Shown piece after piece: positions 27,946-36,312 of a DNA stretch of 64,000 nucleotides. Location of the stretch: NCBI GenBank assembly GCA_036377595.1, contig DASUYB010000107.1, forward strand, positions 1-64,000, given 5' to 3'. Both the position numbers and the translations under genes were made by a program. Position 1 is the stretch's first letter, and every line of letters starts with the position of its first letter. This DNA comes from Longimicrobium sp. (GTDB lineage Bacteria > Gemmatimonadota > Gemmatimonadetes > Longimicrobiales > Longimicrobiaceae). The notes under the pieces were generated by a model. That model was not told the DNA's origin. It was given only the letters and a program-made list of their open reading frames with translations, and ran no database searches.

Positions 27946-29028
27946 TCACGGCGATCGCGTCTCTCCTCGGGGGGATTCGATCACGGCGGTGTCGCCGCGC
28001 ATCCGCAGCTGGCCGCCCAGCGTGGCGGCGATGATGCGCAGCGCGCCGTCCGCCGTCTGGCCCTGGAAGTCGGCGGTGAGGTGCCGCCCCGCCAGCGCGG
28101 GGTCGTCCACGCGCAGGTTGACGCCGTACCACCGCTTCAGCTCCGCGGCCACGTCCGCCACCGTCGCGTCGCGGAAGACGAGGCGTCCCTGCGTCCACGC
28201 CACGTCCTCGGCCGTCGCCACGCCGCGCTGCACCGTCACGGCACCCGACACGACGGCGGCGCGGTCCCCCGCGTGCAGCAGCGTCGCCGCGCGGCCGGAC
28301 GGCGTCACCGCCACCGCGCCGGAGGTGACGACCACGCGCGTCCCCGCCGCCGCGTCGTCCGTCGCGACGGAGAACGCCGTCCCCACGTCGGTCACCCGCG
28401 CGGCGGGAGTGGAGACGGAGAACTCGTGCGCGTCGTCGTGCGTGACCTCGAAGTATGCCTGCCCGTGCAACTCGACCGAGCGCGCGGGCCGCCCGTAATC
28501 GCGCGCGACGGCCAGGCGGCTGGCGGGTCCGAGCACCACGCGGCTGCCGTCGGGAAGACTCACCTCCTGCCGCATCCCCGTGCGCGTGGCGTACTGGATC
28601 TGCCACGGCCCGCCACGGTTCGACAGCGCGCGCCAGAGCAGCGCCCCGCCGGCGAGCAGGACCAGCGCCGCGGCGATGCGCATCCACGCCGGCGTCCGCC
28701 ACCGCGCCGGCTGCGGAGCGATCGCGGGGCGGCGCGGGGGCGGCGCGTCCGCCACCCCGCCGCGCTCCACCGTCAGCGCGGGGCGGTCGCGGCGCGCCAT
28801 CACCGACGCCAGCGCCGCCTCCACGTCCACCTCCGGCGCGGCGTCGGCGCGCAGCCCCGCGAGCGCGCCGTCCAGCGCGGCCACCAGGGCGGCACGCTGG
28901 GGGTGCCCGTCGAGCTGGCGGCGTAGCGCGGCCTCCTCGTCCGGCGTGGCCTCGCCGGCGAGGGAGCGCGCGACGGCCCGCCACACGGCGTCGTCAGCGG
29001 GAGCGGAGGTGCGGTCCGGGTCGTTCAT
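27946..29028 (-). CDS. FecR-type anti-sigma factor
   Basis: The 360-residue protein has the FecR plan: a cytoplasmic N-terminal part that binds sigma (DDAVWRAVARSLAGEATPDEEAALRRQLDG), one membrane helix (about 126-144: WMRIAAALVLLAGGALLW), and the periplasmic FecR domain QEVSLPDGSRVVLGPASRLAVARDYGRPARSVELHGQAYFEVTHDDAHEFSV. The C-terminus (LKRWYGVNLRVDDPALAGRHLTADFQGQTADGALRIIAATL) is the secretin/TonB-like tail that meets the receptor STN domain. It transmits receptor occupancy to the sigma factor, which is divergently encoded 147 bp away. Confidence 0.9.
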   Translation of the reverse strand: MNDPDRTSAPADDAVWRAVARSLAGEATPDEEAALRRQLDGHPQRAALVAALDGALAGLRADAAPEVDVEAALASVMARRDRPALTVERGGVADAPPPRRPAIAPQPARWRTPAWMRIAAALVLLAGGALLWRALSNRGGPWQIQYATRTGMRQEVSLPDGSRVVLGPASRLAVARDYGRPARSVELHGQAYFEVTHDDAHEFSVSTPAARVTDVGTAFSVATDDAAAGTRVVVTSGAVAVTPSGRAATLLHAGDRAAVVSGAVTVQRGVATAEDVAWTQGRLVFRDATVADVAAELKRWYGVNLRVDDPALAGRHLTADFQGQTADGALRIIAATLGGQLRMRGDTAVIESPRGETRSP

Positions 29029-29175
29029 GCCCTGTGAGACACGCGAGTGCGGCGTCACCCTATCGATTTGTCTCGCCCGCTTCCTGCGGAGGTGCGAGGC
29101 GAGCCGTATCATGTTCGTCCGAAGAATCTCCGAGACGCCTGACCGGTGCCGCGCGTGCCTGAAGATACCTCCGCA

Positions 29176-29724
29176 ATGGACGAGCCGGAACTCCTCGCGC
29201 GGCTGCGCCGGGACGACGACGGCGCGTTCGCGGCCATCTTCCGCGCGCACTACGCCGCGCTGGTGGGCGCGGCGGAGCGGCTGCTGCGCGAGCGCGCGCC
29301 CGCGGAGGACGTGGCGCAGGAGGTTATGCTGGAGCTCTGGCGCCGCCGCCACACGCTGCCGCCGGACGTGTCGCTGCGCGCGTACCTGCACCAGTCCGCC
29401 CGCAACCGCGCGCTCAACCAGCTGCGCCACGGTCGCGTGGTGCGCGAGGGCGAGCCGCACATCCGCCCGCCCACGCCCCCGCCGCCGGCCGACGCCGACG
29501 CGCGCACGGGCGAGCTGGAGATGGCGGTGCGCGCCGCCGTGGCCGAGCTCCCCGACGAGGTGCGCGAGACCTTCCAGCTCAGCCGCGTGGACGCGCTTAC
29601 CTACCCCGAGATCGCCCGCGTGCTGGAGATCTCGGTGAAGACGGTGGAGGCGCGCATGGGCCGAGCGCTCAAGCTCCTCCGCGAGCGGCTGGCGCCCTGG
29701 CTGCCGGAGGGCGGCGGGTGGTGA
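29176..29724 (+). CDS. FecI-like ECF sigma factor
   Basis: The 182-residue protein starts at ATG 29176. Region 2 is DDGAFAAIFRAHYAALVGAAERLL ... AEDVAQEVMLELWRRR, and region 4 is ELPDEVRETFQLSRVDALTYPEIARVLEISVKTVEARMGRALKLLRERL with a helix-turn-helix. GTG 29146 would add ten residues not seen in the family. It should direct transcription of the divergent fecR-receptor genes when the receptor is occupied. The 147-bp gap should hold the target promoter, but I could not identify it. Confidence 0.9.
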   Translation: MDEPELLARLRRDDDGAFAAIFRAHYAALVGAAERLLRERAPAEDVAQEVMLELWRRRHTLPPDVSLRAYLHQSARNRALNQLRHGRVVREGEPHIRPPTPPPPADADARTGELEMAVRAAVAELPDEVRETFQLSRVDALTYPEIARVLEISVKTVEARMGRALKLLRERLAPWLPEGGGW

Positions 29725-30087
29725 TCTGGAGATTTCGGATCACAACGAGATGACGGCGGGGGCGCTTCGCGCCGGGGCCCTCATCCCCCCGACCCCCTTC
29801 TCCCGAATTGCCGGGAGAAGGGGGAGACCTCAGCGCGGGGAGGGGCTGCGGAGCTGGTTGAGACGCATCTTCCCGCCACGAGTGGCCCCCTCCCCCGGCC
29901 CCTCCCCCGCTGCGCAGGGGAGGGGAGAACGGAAGCGCGGGCCGAGTTTAGTTGCAGTTGCAGTTCACCTCTCCTGCTGTCGGGAGAGGTCGAAAATCTG
30001 GAAGGGCGAAGACGGGGGTTTTGTCTTCGCCCTTCCAGATTTTCGGGTGAGGGCCTCTCGGCCGCGACCGCACGGATGCGAGGTACG
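29725..30087. repeat. Repeat block including covarying hairpin B
   Basis: At 29991-30045, CGAAAATCTGGAAGGGCGAA (plus GAC) and its exact complement form a 23-bp stem with a 9-base loop. It is the reversed counterpart of hairpin A at 25077, with different arms. Beside it are GTTGCAGTTGCAGTTCACC and the CTCTCC-TGCTGTCG-GGAGAG hairpin. At 29785-29850 and 29885-29925 lie two further members. No gene is seen. Confidence 0.75.
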
Positions 30088-31410
30088 CTACGGCCTCCCC
30101 CCCGCCCCCAGATCCTCCGTCTCTCCCCGTCCCCCGATCGGCTCCTCGACCTGGGCGGCGATGGCGGCTCGGGGATGCTCGGCGTTCCACGGGGCGATCA
30201 GCGGCAGCAGGAGGATGCCGGGAACCGCGAGCAGCAGGGTGATCAGGAAGAACTGCGGCCACCCCATGTGCTCGGCCAGGCGCCCCGCCGGCGCGCCCAG
30301 CCAGTCGCGCCCGAAGGCCATGAAGCTGCTCAGCAGCGCGTACTGCGTGGCGGAGAAGCGGGGATTGGCCAGGCTCATCATGTACGCCACCAGCGCCGCC
30401 GTCCCCGTCCCCTGGAAGAAGTTCTCCAGCACCACGGCGCCGATCATCAGCGCGTGGTTGCCGGGGTTCAGCGCCAGCACGTAGTAGCTCACGTTCACGG
30501 CGGACTGCAGCACGCCCAGGATCCAGAGCGAGCGCACCAGCCCGATCCGCGCCTGCACCGCCCCACCCGCGATCACCCCGACGATGGTGGCGGCGAGCCC
30601 GATCACCCCCTGCACCTCGCCGATCTGCGTCTGCGTGAAGCCGGCCTCGAGCAGGAACGGCGTGGCCATGTTGTTCAGCACCGCGTCGCCCAGCTTGTAC
30701 AGCACGATGAAGGCGAGGATGGGCGCGGCGTAGACTCCGGCGCGCCGCCAGAAATCCACGAACGGCTGCACGATGGCCTGCCCCAGCCCCGGCGCGCGCA
30801 TCACCCGCTCGGGCTCGGGCGCCATCAGCGTGCCCACGATGCCGGGGATCATCAGCGCCGCCATCAGCGCGTACACCGCGCGCCAGCCGATCTGGTCCGC
30901 CAGGATGAAGCCCAGCCCGCCGACCACCAGCATCCCGACGCGGTAGCCCAGCACGCCGATGGCCGCGCCCGCGCCCAGCTCCTCCTCGCGCAGGACGTCG
31001 ATCTTGTACGCGTCGAAGGCGATGTCCTGCGTGGCGCTGAAGAAGGCGATGATGATGGCGTTGATCGCGACGAGCTGCAGCCCCGCCCGCGGCTCGTGCG
31101 TCGCCATCCAGCCGATGGCCAGGAGGAGGCCGATCTGCGTGGCCAGCAGCCACCCCCGCCGCCGCCCGAGAATGGGGATCGGGAGCGCGTCGATCAACGG
31201 CGACCAGAGGAACTTGAAGGTATACGGCCAGGAGAGGAGGGAGATGTAGCCGATGGTGGCGAGATCGACCTGCTCCAGCTTCATCCAGGCCTGGAGGTCC
31301 TTGCTGGTGAGGTAGAGGGGGAGCCCCGACGCGAAGCCGAGCAGGAGGATGGACGCCATCTTCCGGCTCGCGAACACCTGCCCGATCCCCGCCGCCCGCC
31401 GCTCCGCCAC
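30088..31410 (-). CDS. ampG: AmpG-like muropeptide permease (MFS)
   Basis: The 440-residue protein has about twelve membrane helices. It shows the AmpG start SILLLGFASGLPLYLTSKDLQAWM, SLLSWPYTFKFLWSPLIDALP, LGRRRGWLLATQ and FFSATQDIAFDAYKIDVL. AmpG brings 1,6-anhydro-muropeptides released from the wall into the cytoplasm. It is the last gene of the recycling region, 303 bp from nagZ across a repeat-filled gap, so it may have its own promoter. The C-terminal 25 residues are hydrophilic. Confidence 0.88.
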   Translation of the reverse strand: MAERRAAGIGQVFASRKMASILLLGFASGLPLYLTSKDLQAWMKLEQVDLATIGYISLLSWPYTFKFLWSPLIDALPIPILGRRRGWLLATQIGLLLAIGWMATHEPRAGLQLVAINAIIIAFFSATQDIAFDAYKIDVLREEELGAGAAIGVLGYRVGMLVVGGLGFILADQIGWRAVYALMAALMIPGIVGTLMAPEPERVMRAPGLGQAIVQPFVDFWRRAGVYAAPILAFIVLYKLGDAVLNNMATPFLLEAGFTQTQIGEVQGVIGLAATIVGVIAGGAVQARIGLVRSLWILGVLQSAVNVSYYVLALNPGNHALMIGAVVLENFFQGTGTAALVAYMMSLANPRFSATQYALLSSFMAFGRDWLGAPAGRLAEHMGWPQFFLITLLLAVPGILLLPLIAPWNAEHPRAAIAAQVEEPIGGRGETEDLGAGGRP

Positions 31411-31713
31411 GCGCCCCTCCCCATCGGGTGATCAGCATCGACCCGCATCGCCCGCCAATCGCACGAAAAAACCGCGCCGGGATCGAGGCCGGTGCGGTTC
31501 GCGAGCATCAGCGCGGCCGCAACGGGCCCCCTCCCCCCGCCCCTCCCCCGCTGCGCCCTCTCCCTGGCGCTCCGCGCCTGTCCCTCCCCCGAACAACACG
31601 GAGGAGGGACCTGGGCTCGCTTCGCTCGCGGCAATGACACCCAAGGCCAGGGCGCCATCAGCGTGCCGCCGCACAGAACTGGGCACTGGGCACTCAGCAC
31701 TCAGCACTTCCCG
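31411..31713. repeat. Gap filled with repeats
   Basis: Holds a C/G-rich hairpin-family member near 31525-31620 (CCCCTCCCCCGCTGCGCCCT) and a seven-base tandem run at 31675-31708 (ACTGGGCACTGGGCACTCAG). No gene is seen; a promoter for ampG may be here but was not recognised. Confidence 0.55.
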
Positions 31714-33192
31714 CTATCGATCCACCCCCGTCGTCATCCCCGCGGCGCCGCTGGTCTGGCCCAGCAGCCACGCGGCGACGGCTTCCTGCATCACGCCCTC
31801 GCCGCCCCAGGCGGCCAGCAGGTTGCGCGCGGTGGGGATCTCGTGCGCCAGGCGCGGATGGCTGAACAGCAGCACCGTCGCGTCCGGCGCGGCGTCCGTC
31901 ACCTCGCGGACGCGCTCCCGGGCGGCGGCGCTGATGCCGGGGCGCCCCTTCCACGCGCGGATGTCGGAGTAGAGCGCCACCAGCGGCGTCCCCCCGTCCG
32001 ACAGCTCGACGCCCGCACGCCGGAGCGCGGCCGGAAAGGCGTCGCGTGGATAGGGGGGATACGGGCCGCCCGCGTCGTCCTCGATCTCCACCAGCCGCAC
32101 CGGACCCTGCGGAAGACCCGGCTCGCCGCGGCAGACGCGGAGCGCGCGGATGCCGATCTCCAGCGCCCAGCGGCGGTCCGCCTCGGTACCGACGTCGCCG
32201 CCCGCCGCGCCGCTCACGCGGTCCGCCGCCGCGGCGATGCGGGCGAGCGCCTCCGCCACCCGTGCGCGCGGCAGCCGCCCGTCCGCGACGGCCGACTCGA
32301 CGGCGCGGATCACCGCCTCCGCATCGTCCGGGTAGAGGAGCACGTCGCACCCGGCGGCGAGCGCCTGCACGGCGGCGGCGGCCTCGGTGGTGTCCTCCAC
32401 CAGCCCGTCCATCACCAGCGCGTCGGTGACGACCAGCCCGCCGAAGCCCAGCTCACCGCGCAGCAGGTCGCCCAGGATGCGCGGGCTGAGCGTCGCCGGG
32501 CGGCCGTCCGCGTCGAGCGCGAGATAGGCGACGTGCGCGGTCATCATCGCGTCGGCGCCGGCGGCTGCGGCGGCGCGGAAGGGCTTCAGGTCCTCCTCCA
32601 GCACCTCGCGCGGCGCGGAGACGGTGGGCCGTTCGATGTGCGAGTCGCCGACGGTACGGCCGTGGCCGGGGAAGTGCTTGGCGCACGACAGCGCCCCGCC
32701 GCGCCGACACCCGCGCACCCACGCCGCCACCTGCGCGGCGACGGCGTCCGGCTCCGTCCCGAACGCGCGCACGCCGATGATGGGGTTCTCGGGCTCGAGG
32801 TCCACGTCGGCCACGGGCGCGTAGATCCAGTTCACCCCCAGCGCCCGCGCCTCGCGCGCCGTCAGCTCGCCCGCGCGCTCGGCCACCGATTCGTCGCCCA
32901 GCCAGCCGATGGCCGCGGCGGGGGGGAGCGGCGTGGCGCCGCGGAACTGCTGCCCCGCGCCGCGCTCCAGGTCGCTGGCGATCAGCAGCGGGTGCCGCGC
33001 CCGCGACCGCAGCTCGGCCGTCAGCGCGCGGACGGCGGACGCCTCGCCGCCGAACAGGATGAAGCCGCCCACGCCCAGCGCCAGTCCGCGCTCGATGGTG
33101 TCGCGATGCTCCTCGTAGCCGTTCTCCGCGCTCCACCGCACCGCGGGCAGCAGCAGCCGCGCGACCTCCAGCCGATCGTCCGTCATCTCCAT
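31714..33192 (-). CDS. nagZ: Glycoside hydrolase family 3, NagZ-like
   Basis: The 492-residue protein has the GH3 core. The motif CAKHFPGHGRTVGDSHIERPTV carries the His of the NagZ flexible loop (H in GDSH), which with a nearby Asp acts as general acid/base. The nucleophile Asp is in GGLVVTDALVMDGL. NagZ cleaves the GlcNAc-anhydroMurNAc bond of recycled muropeptides. The family usually has 340-370 residues; the extra C-terminal 130 residues (from about 360) resemble a GH3 C-terminal domain. No signal peptide is evident, which fits a cytoplasmic recycling enzyme. ATG 33192 and ATG 33186 are both possible starts. Confidence 0.85.
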   Translation of the reverse strand: MEMTDDRLEVARLLLPAVRWSAENGYEEHRDTIERGLALGVGGFILFGGEASAVRALTAELRSRARHPLLIASDLERGAGQQFRGATPLPPAAAIGWLGDESVAERAGELTAREARALGVNWIYAPVADVDLEPENPIIGVRAFGTEPDAVAAQVAAWVRGCRRGGALSCAKHFPGHGRTVGDSHIERPTVSAPREVLEEDLKPFRAAAAAGADAMMTAHVAYLALDADGRPATLSPRILGDLLRGELGFGGLVVTDALVMDGLVEDTTEAAAAVQALAAGCDVLLYPDDAEAVIRAVESAVADGRLPRARVAEALARIAAAADRVSGAAGGDVGTEADRRWALEIGIRALRVCRGEPGLPQGPVRLVEIEDDAGGPYPPYPRDAFPAALRRAGVELSDGGTPLVALYSDIRAWKGRPGISAAARERVREVTDAAPDATVLLFSHPRLAHEIPTARNLLAAWGGEGVMQEAVAAWLLGQTSGAAGMTTGVDR

Positions 33193-33419
33193 CCCGTCGA
33201 TGTTCGAATGCGTTTCAAACTGCTGGGTTCGCCGTGTCCCCGCTGAGAGGTCGGGGTCGATAGTAGCGCGGAAAGCCGGCCCGTCCGCGGCCGCAGGCGG
33301 CCCCCTCCCCCCGGCCCCCTCCCCCGCTTCGCAGGGGCGGGGGAGAACTCAGCGTGGTGAGCCCATGCCGCGCCGGCGCTCTCCGCACGCACGCACCGCA
33401 ATCCCCCGTCCATCACCCA
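33193..33419. repeat. Gap with C/G-rich hairpin repeat
   Basis: The element at 33300-33355 (CCCCCTCCCC ... CCCGCTTCGCAGGGGCGGGG) is another member of the family at 25196 and 29885. No gene is seen. Confidence 0.5.
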
Positions 33420-33449
33420 AACAAAACACCCCTCCCGCCGCGGGAGGGG
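33420..33449 (-). terminator. Terminator of the murQ-anmK-HEAT operon
   Basis: On the - strand CCCCTCCCG-CGG-CGGGAGGGG is followed by TGTTTTGTTT. It lies 21 bp after the HEAT-protein stop, so nagZ and ampG are probably transcribed separately. Confidence 0.85.
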
Positions 33450-33470
33450 CAGTCGTTCACCGCGCGGCGC

Positions 33471-34670
33471 TCACTGCGCGCGCGGAGTGGGCCCGGGGAG
33501 GACGAAGGTGCTCACGTCCGTGCCGCGCAGCACGAAGCCGGCGCTGGTCTCGCCCACCACCATGGTGCGCACCGGCGACGCGCCGCCGAAGCGCTCGGGG
33601 CGCACGGTCGCGTGCAGCGTCCCCACGACGGTCGGCTCGCCGCCGGCGAAGGGGGCGCGGACCACCGCGTACTCCACCTCCGTCGCCGTGCCGCTCGCGC
33701 GCCGCGAGCCGGGCGTCTCGCGCAGGTAGACGAACGCGTCGGTGAACGGCCCCGGCCGCGGCGCGATCCCCGGCCCCACCGTGCGCGTGGCGCCGCTGGC
33801 GATGTCGCGCACGTGCACCTGCCGCTCGGCCTCGTACACCACCACGCGCCGCAGCGGGTCGAAGAACGCGGGGACCACGTCGTTCACCACCTCCACCGTC
33901 GGCGCCAGCGGCACCAGCCCCCGCCCGCCGGGAAGCTCCACCCAGAGCGCGCCCGTCTGCAGCCGCATCGCCCTGTCCGCCGTGGCCGGGTGGAAGACGA
34001 TGTGCGGCACCGAGTCGTCGCCGTAGGTGCGCAGGTCGCCGCGCGCGTCGGCGGCCAGCGGCGCGCCGCGCGCCTCGAACAGCGTCAGCAGTTGCGCCGC
34101 GACGACGCGCACCTGCCCGTTCTCCTCCTTGGCCAGCAGCGAGCGGATGGCCGCCGCGTCCTCCACGTCCAGCCCCTGCAGCGCGGCCAGGCGCACGCGG
34201 TTGTGCGGGTCCAGCAGCGCCGCGCGCAGCGCGTTCCGCACCGCGGGGCTGTCGGCGGCGAAGCGCTGCAGGCCGGCCGCCGCGGCCACGCGCACGTCGT
34301 CGTTGTTGCTGGAGATGAGGATCCCGCGCAGCAGGTTGGCCGCGTTGAAGCCGCGCCGGTCGGCCAGCAGCAGGATGGCGTTGGCTCGGACGTTGTCCTT
34401 CACCGAGCCGGTGGTGATGAGCTGGGTGAGCGCGGGATCGAGCTCGGGCCCCATCACCTCCAGCCGCGCGCGCTGGCGGTAGAAGGCCGGGTCCGGCTCC
34501 TCCACGTCGAGGATGCGGTTGACGTCGTACACCAGCCGGTTGAAGCCGTACTGCGGCGGCGGCGTGCGGCGGAGAAGCGACTCGCACCCGGGCGTGGCCA
34601 GCACGAGCGCCGCCAGCAGCGCGAACCGCGCCGGGCGGCGGAGCGTGCGGACGGTGGGTGTGCGGGGCAT
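33471..34670 (-). CDS. HEAT-repeat lipoprotein
   Basis: The 399-residue lipoprotein has a signal ending LVLATPGC (C about 29). Residues 85-190 are HEAT-like helical repeats: SVKDNVRANAILLLADRRG, NNDDVRVAAAAGLQRFAADS, DPHNRVRLAALQGLDVEDA and KEENGQVRVVAAQLLTLFEA. The C-terminal half looks like a beta-propeller or similar domain (HVRDIASGATRTVGPG, TEVEYAVVRAPFAGGEP). HEAT repeats bind proteins, so it may be a scaffold at the envelope. It starts 14 bp after anmK, inside the wall-recycling operon; its own role there is unknown. Confidence 0.72.
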   Translation of the reverse strand: MPRTPTVRTLRRPARFALLAALVLATPGCESLLRRTPPPQYGFNRLVYDVNRILDVEEPDPAFYRQRARLEVMGPELDPALTQLITTGSVKDNVRANAILLLADRRGFNAANLLRGILISSNNDDVRVAAAAGLQRFAADSPAVRNALRAALLDPHNRVRLAALQGLDVEDAAAIRSLLAKEENGQVRVVAAQLLTLFEARGAPLAADARGDLRTYGDDSVPHIVFHPATADRAMRLQTGALWVELPGGRGLVPLAPTVEVVNDVVPAFFDPLRRVVVYEAERQVHVRDIASGATRTVGPGIAPRPGPFTDAFVYLRETPGSRRASGTATEVEYAVVRAPFAGGEPTVVGTLHATVRPERFGGASPVRTMVVGETSAGFVLRGTDVSTFVLPGPTPRAQ

Positions 34671-34684
34671 GGGCAGCGGGAGAT

Positions 34685-35848
34685 TCAGGTGCGCGCCGGG
34701 GGCCGCCGGCCGGGGGTGAAGGAGCCCAGGATGCGCGGACCCGCCGCGCCCGTGGCCCCGGGCTCGTTGGCGGGGAGGCCGCGCAGGTGCGCCCACGCCA
34801 GCAGCGCGAACGCCACCGCCTCCTTGGCGTCGGGGTCCATCCCCAGCGCCGCGCCGTCGGCGACGGGAAGCGGCGCCAGGAGCTCTCGTATCCGCGCCAC
34901 CAGCGTGGGGTTCCGCGCGCCGCCGCCGGAGACCACCACCTCGTCCACCCCGCGCGGCAGCACCCAGCGGCGGTACGCATCGGCGACGGTGCGCGCGGTC
35001 AGCTCGGTCAGCGTGGAGACGAGGTCCAGCCAGTCGCGGTCACCCTCGGGCCGCACCGCCTCGACCAGGCGGATCACGAACGGGCGGCCGAACTCCTCGC
35101 GGCCGGTGGACTTCGGCGGCGCGGCGGCAAAGTACGGGTGCCGCAGCAAGTCCGCGAGGAGCGCCTCGTCGACCTCGCCCCGCGCGGCGAGCATTCCGTC
35201 GCGGTCGAAGGTGGCGCGGCCGTCGGTCGCCAGCTCCACGGCGGCGTCGATCAGCGCGTTCCCCGGGCCGGTGTCGAAGGCGAAGACGGGCTCCGCGCTC
35301 CCCCGCGGCGGCACGCGCGTGACGTTGCCGATCCCTCCGATGTTCTGCAGCGCGCGGGCCTTTCCTTCGACGGAGAAGAGGACCTTCTCCACCCAGGGAA
35401 CCAGCGGCGCGCCCTGTCCGCCCGCGGCCACGTCGCGCGTGCGGAAGTCCGAGACCACGGCGATCCCCGTCCGCTCCGCGATGGTCGCCGCGTCGCCCAG
35501 CTGCAGCGTCGCCCCGCGCGTCTCCGCGGACGGCGGCCGGTGCCACACCGTCTGCCCGTGCGAACCGACGGCGTCCACCGTCTCGGGCGAGATCCCCGCC
35601 TCCTCGCAGACGCGGAGCGCCGCCTCGGCCAGCCATTCGCCCAGGTCGGCGTGCAGCCCGCAGAGCGCCTCGGCGGTGCCGGCGACGATGGCGGCGTGGA
35701 TGGCCTCGCGGCGCGCCGGCTCGTACTCCACCGTCAACGAGCGAACCACGCGCGCGGTGACGTTCGTTTCGTCCGCTCCGCCGACCTCCACCAGCGCCGC
35801 GTCGATCCCGTCCAGCGAGGTGCCGGACATCAGCCCGACGATCAGCAC
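34685..35848 (-). CDS. anmK: Anhydro-N-acetylmuramic acid kinase
   Basis: The 387-residue protein has the AnmK sequence marks: VGLMSGTSLDGIDAALVEV at the start, GSHGQTVWHRPP, NIGGIGNVT, FDTGPGNALIDA, STLTELTARTVADAYRRWV and VSGGGARNPTLVARI. It converts 1,6-anhydroMurNAc to MurNAc-6-phosphate with ATP, feeding MurQ. The start is GTG 35848 (VLIVGLMSGT), overlapping the preceding unknown gene by seven bases. Confidence 0.93.
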   Translation of the reverse strand: MLIVGLMSGTSLDGIDAALVEVGGADETNVTARVVRSLTVEYEPARREAIHAAIVAGTAEALCGLHADLGEWLAEAALRVCEEAGISPETVDAVGSHGQTVWHRPPSAETRGATLQLGDAATIAERTGIAVVSDFRTRDVAAGGQGAPLVPWVEKVLFSVEGKARALQNIGGIGNVTRVPPRGSAEPVFAFDTGPGNALIDAAVELATDGRATFDRDGMLAARGEVDEALLADLLRHPYFAAAPPKSTGREEFGRPFVIRLVEAVRPEGDRDWLDLVSTLTELTARTVADAYRRWVLPRGVDEVVVSGGGARNPTLVARIRELLAPLPVADGAALGMDPDAKEAVAFALLAWAHLRGLPANEPGATGAAGPRILGSFTPGRRPPART

Positions 35849-36312
35849 GCGCCCGCCCCGCGCAGCACCTCGCGCACCTCGGCGAGCGTCTTCCCGTCCA
35901 ACTCCAGGGAGGAGAGGATCACCTGGTGCGCGGTGGCGTGGCCGAAGCGCGGCACGTCGGCCTCCCACTGCCAGACGCCGATCCCCCGCCGCTGCACCTC
36001 GTTGAAGTTGCGCTCGCGCAGCCGCTGGAAGCGCTCGAACAGCGCGTCCGGATCGTCCTTCGCGAACTCGAACCCCGGGCGCTGGCTGATCCCCGCGCGG
36101 TCGCGCATGGCGGCGAAGATCAGCGCAGTCCACAGCTCGTTCGCGACGAGCCCCAGCAGCAGGTCGCACACGCGCTCGCGCGCGGGCCCGGCCGCGTCCC
36201 CATCCGACAGGGCGACGCGGAGCGCGCGCGGGGCGATCTCGTAGCGGACGAGCAGTTCCTCCCACTCCATCTCGCTGGCGGGGCGCGCGGGGAAGTCCTC
36301 GTAGAAGCTCAC
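35842..36312 (-). CDS. Unknown protein within the murQ-anmK operon
   Basis: The 156-residue soluble protein starts at GTG 36312, sharing GTGA with the murQ stop, and ends seven bases into anmK. This tight coupling implies production with both. Recognisable stretches include SFYEDFPARPASEMEWEELLVRYEI, ERVCDLLLGLVANELWTALIFAAMRDRAG and GVWQWEADVPRFGHATAHQVILSSLELDGKTLAEVREVL. It is mostly helical by eye, without signal peptide or cysteine-metal motif. I do not recognise the family. Confidence 0.72.
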   Translation of the reverse strand: MSFYEDFPARPASEMEWEELLVRYEIAPRALRVALSDGDAAGPARERVCDLLLGLVANELWTALIFAAMRDRAGISQRPGFEFAKDDPDALFERFQRLRERNFNEVQRRGIGVWQWEADVPRFGHATAHQVILSSLELDGKTLAEVREVLRGAGAC

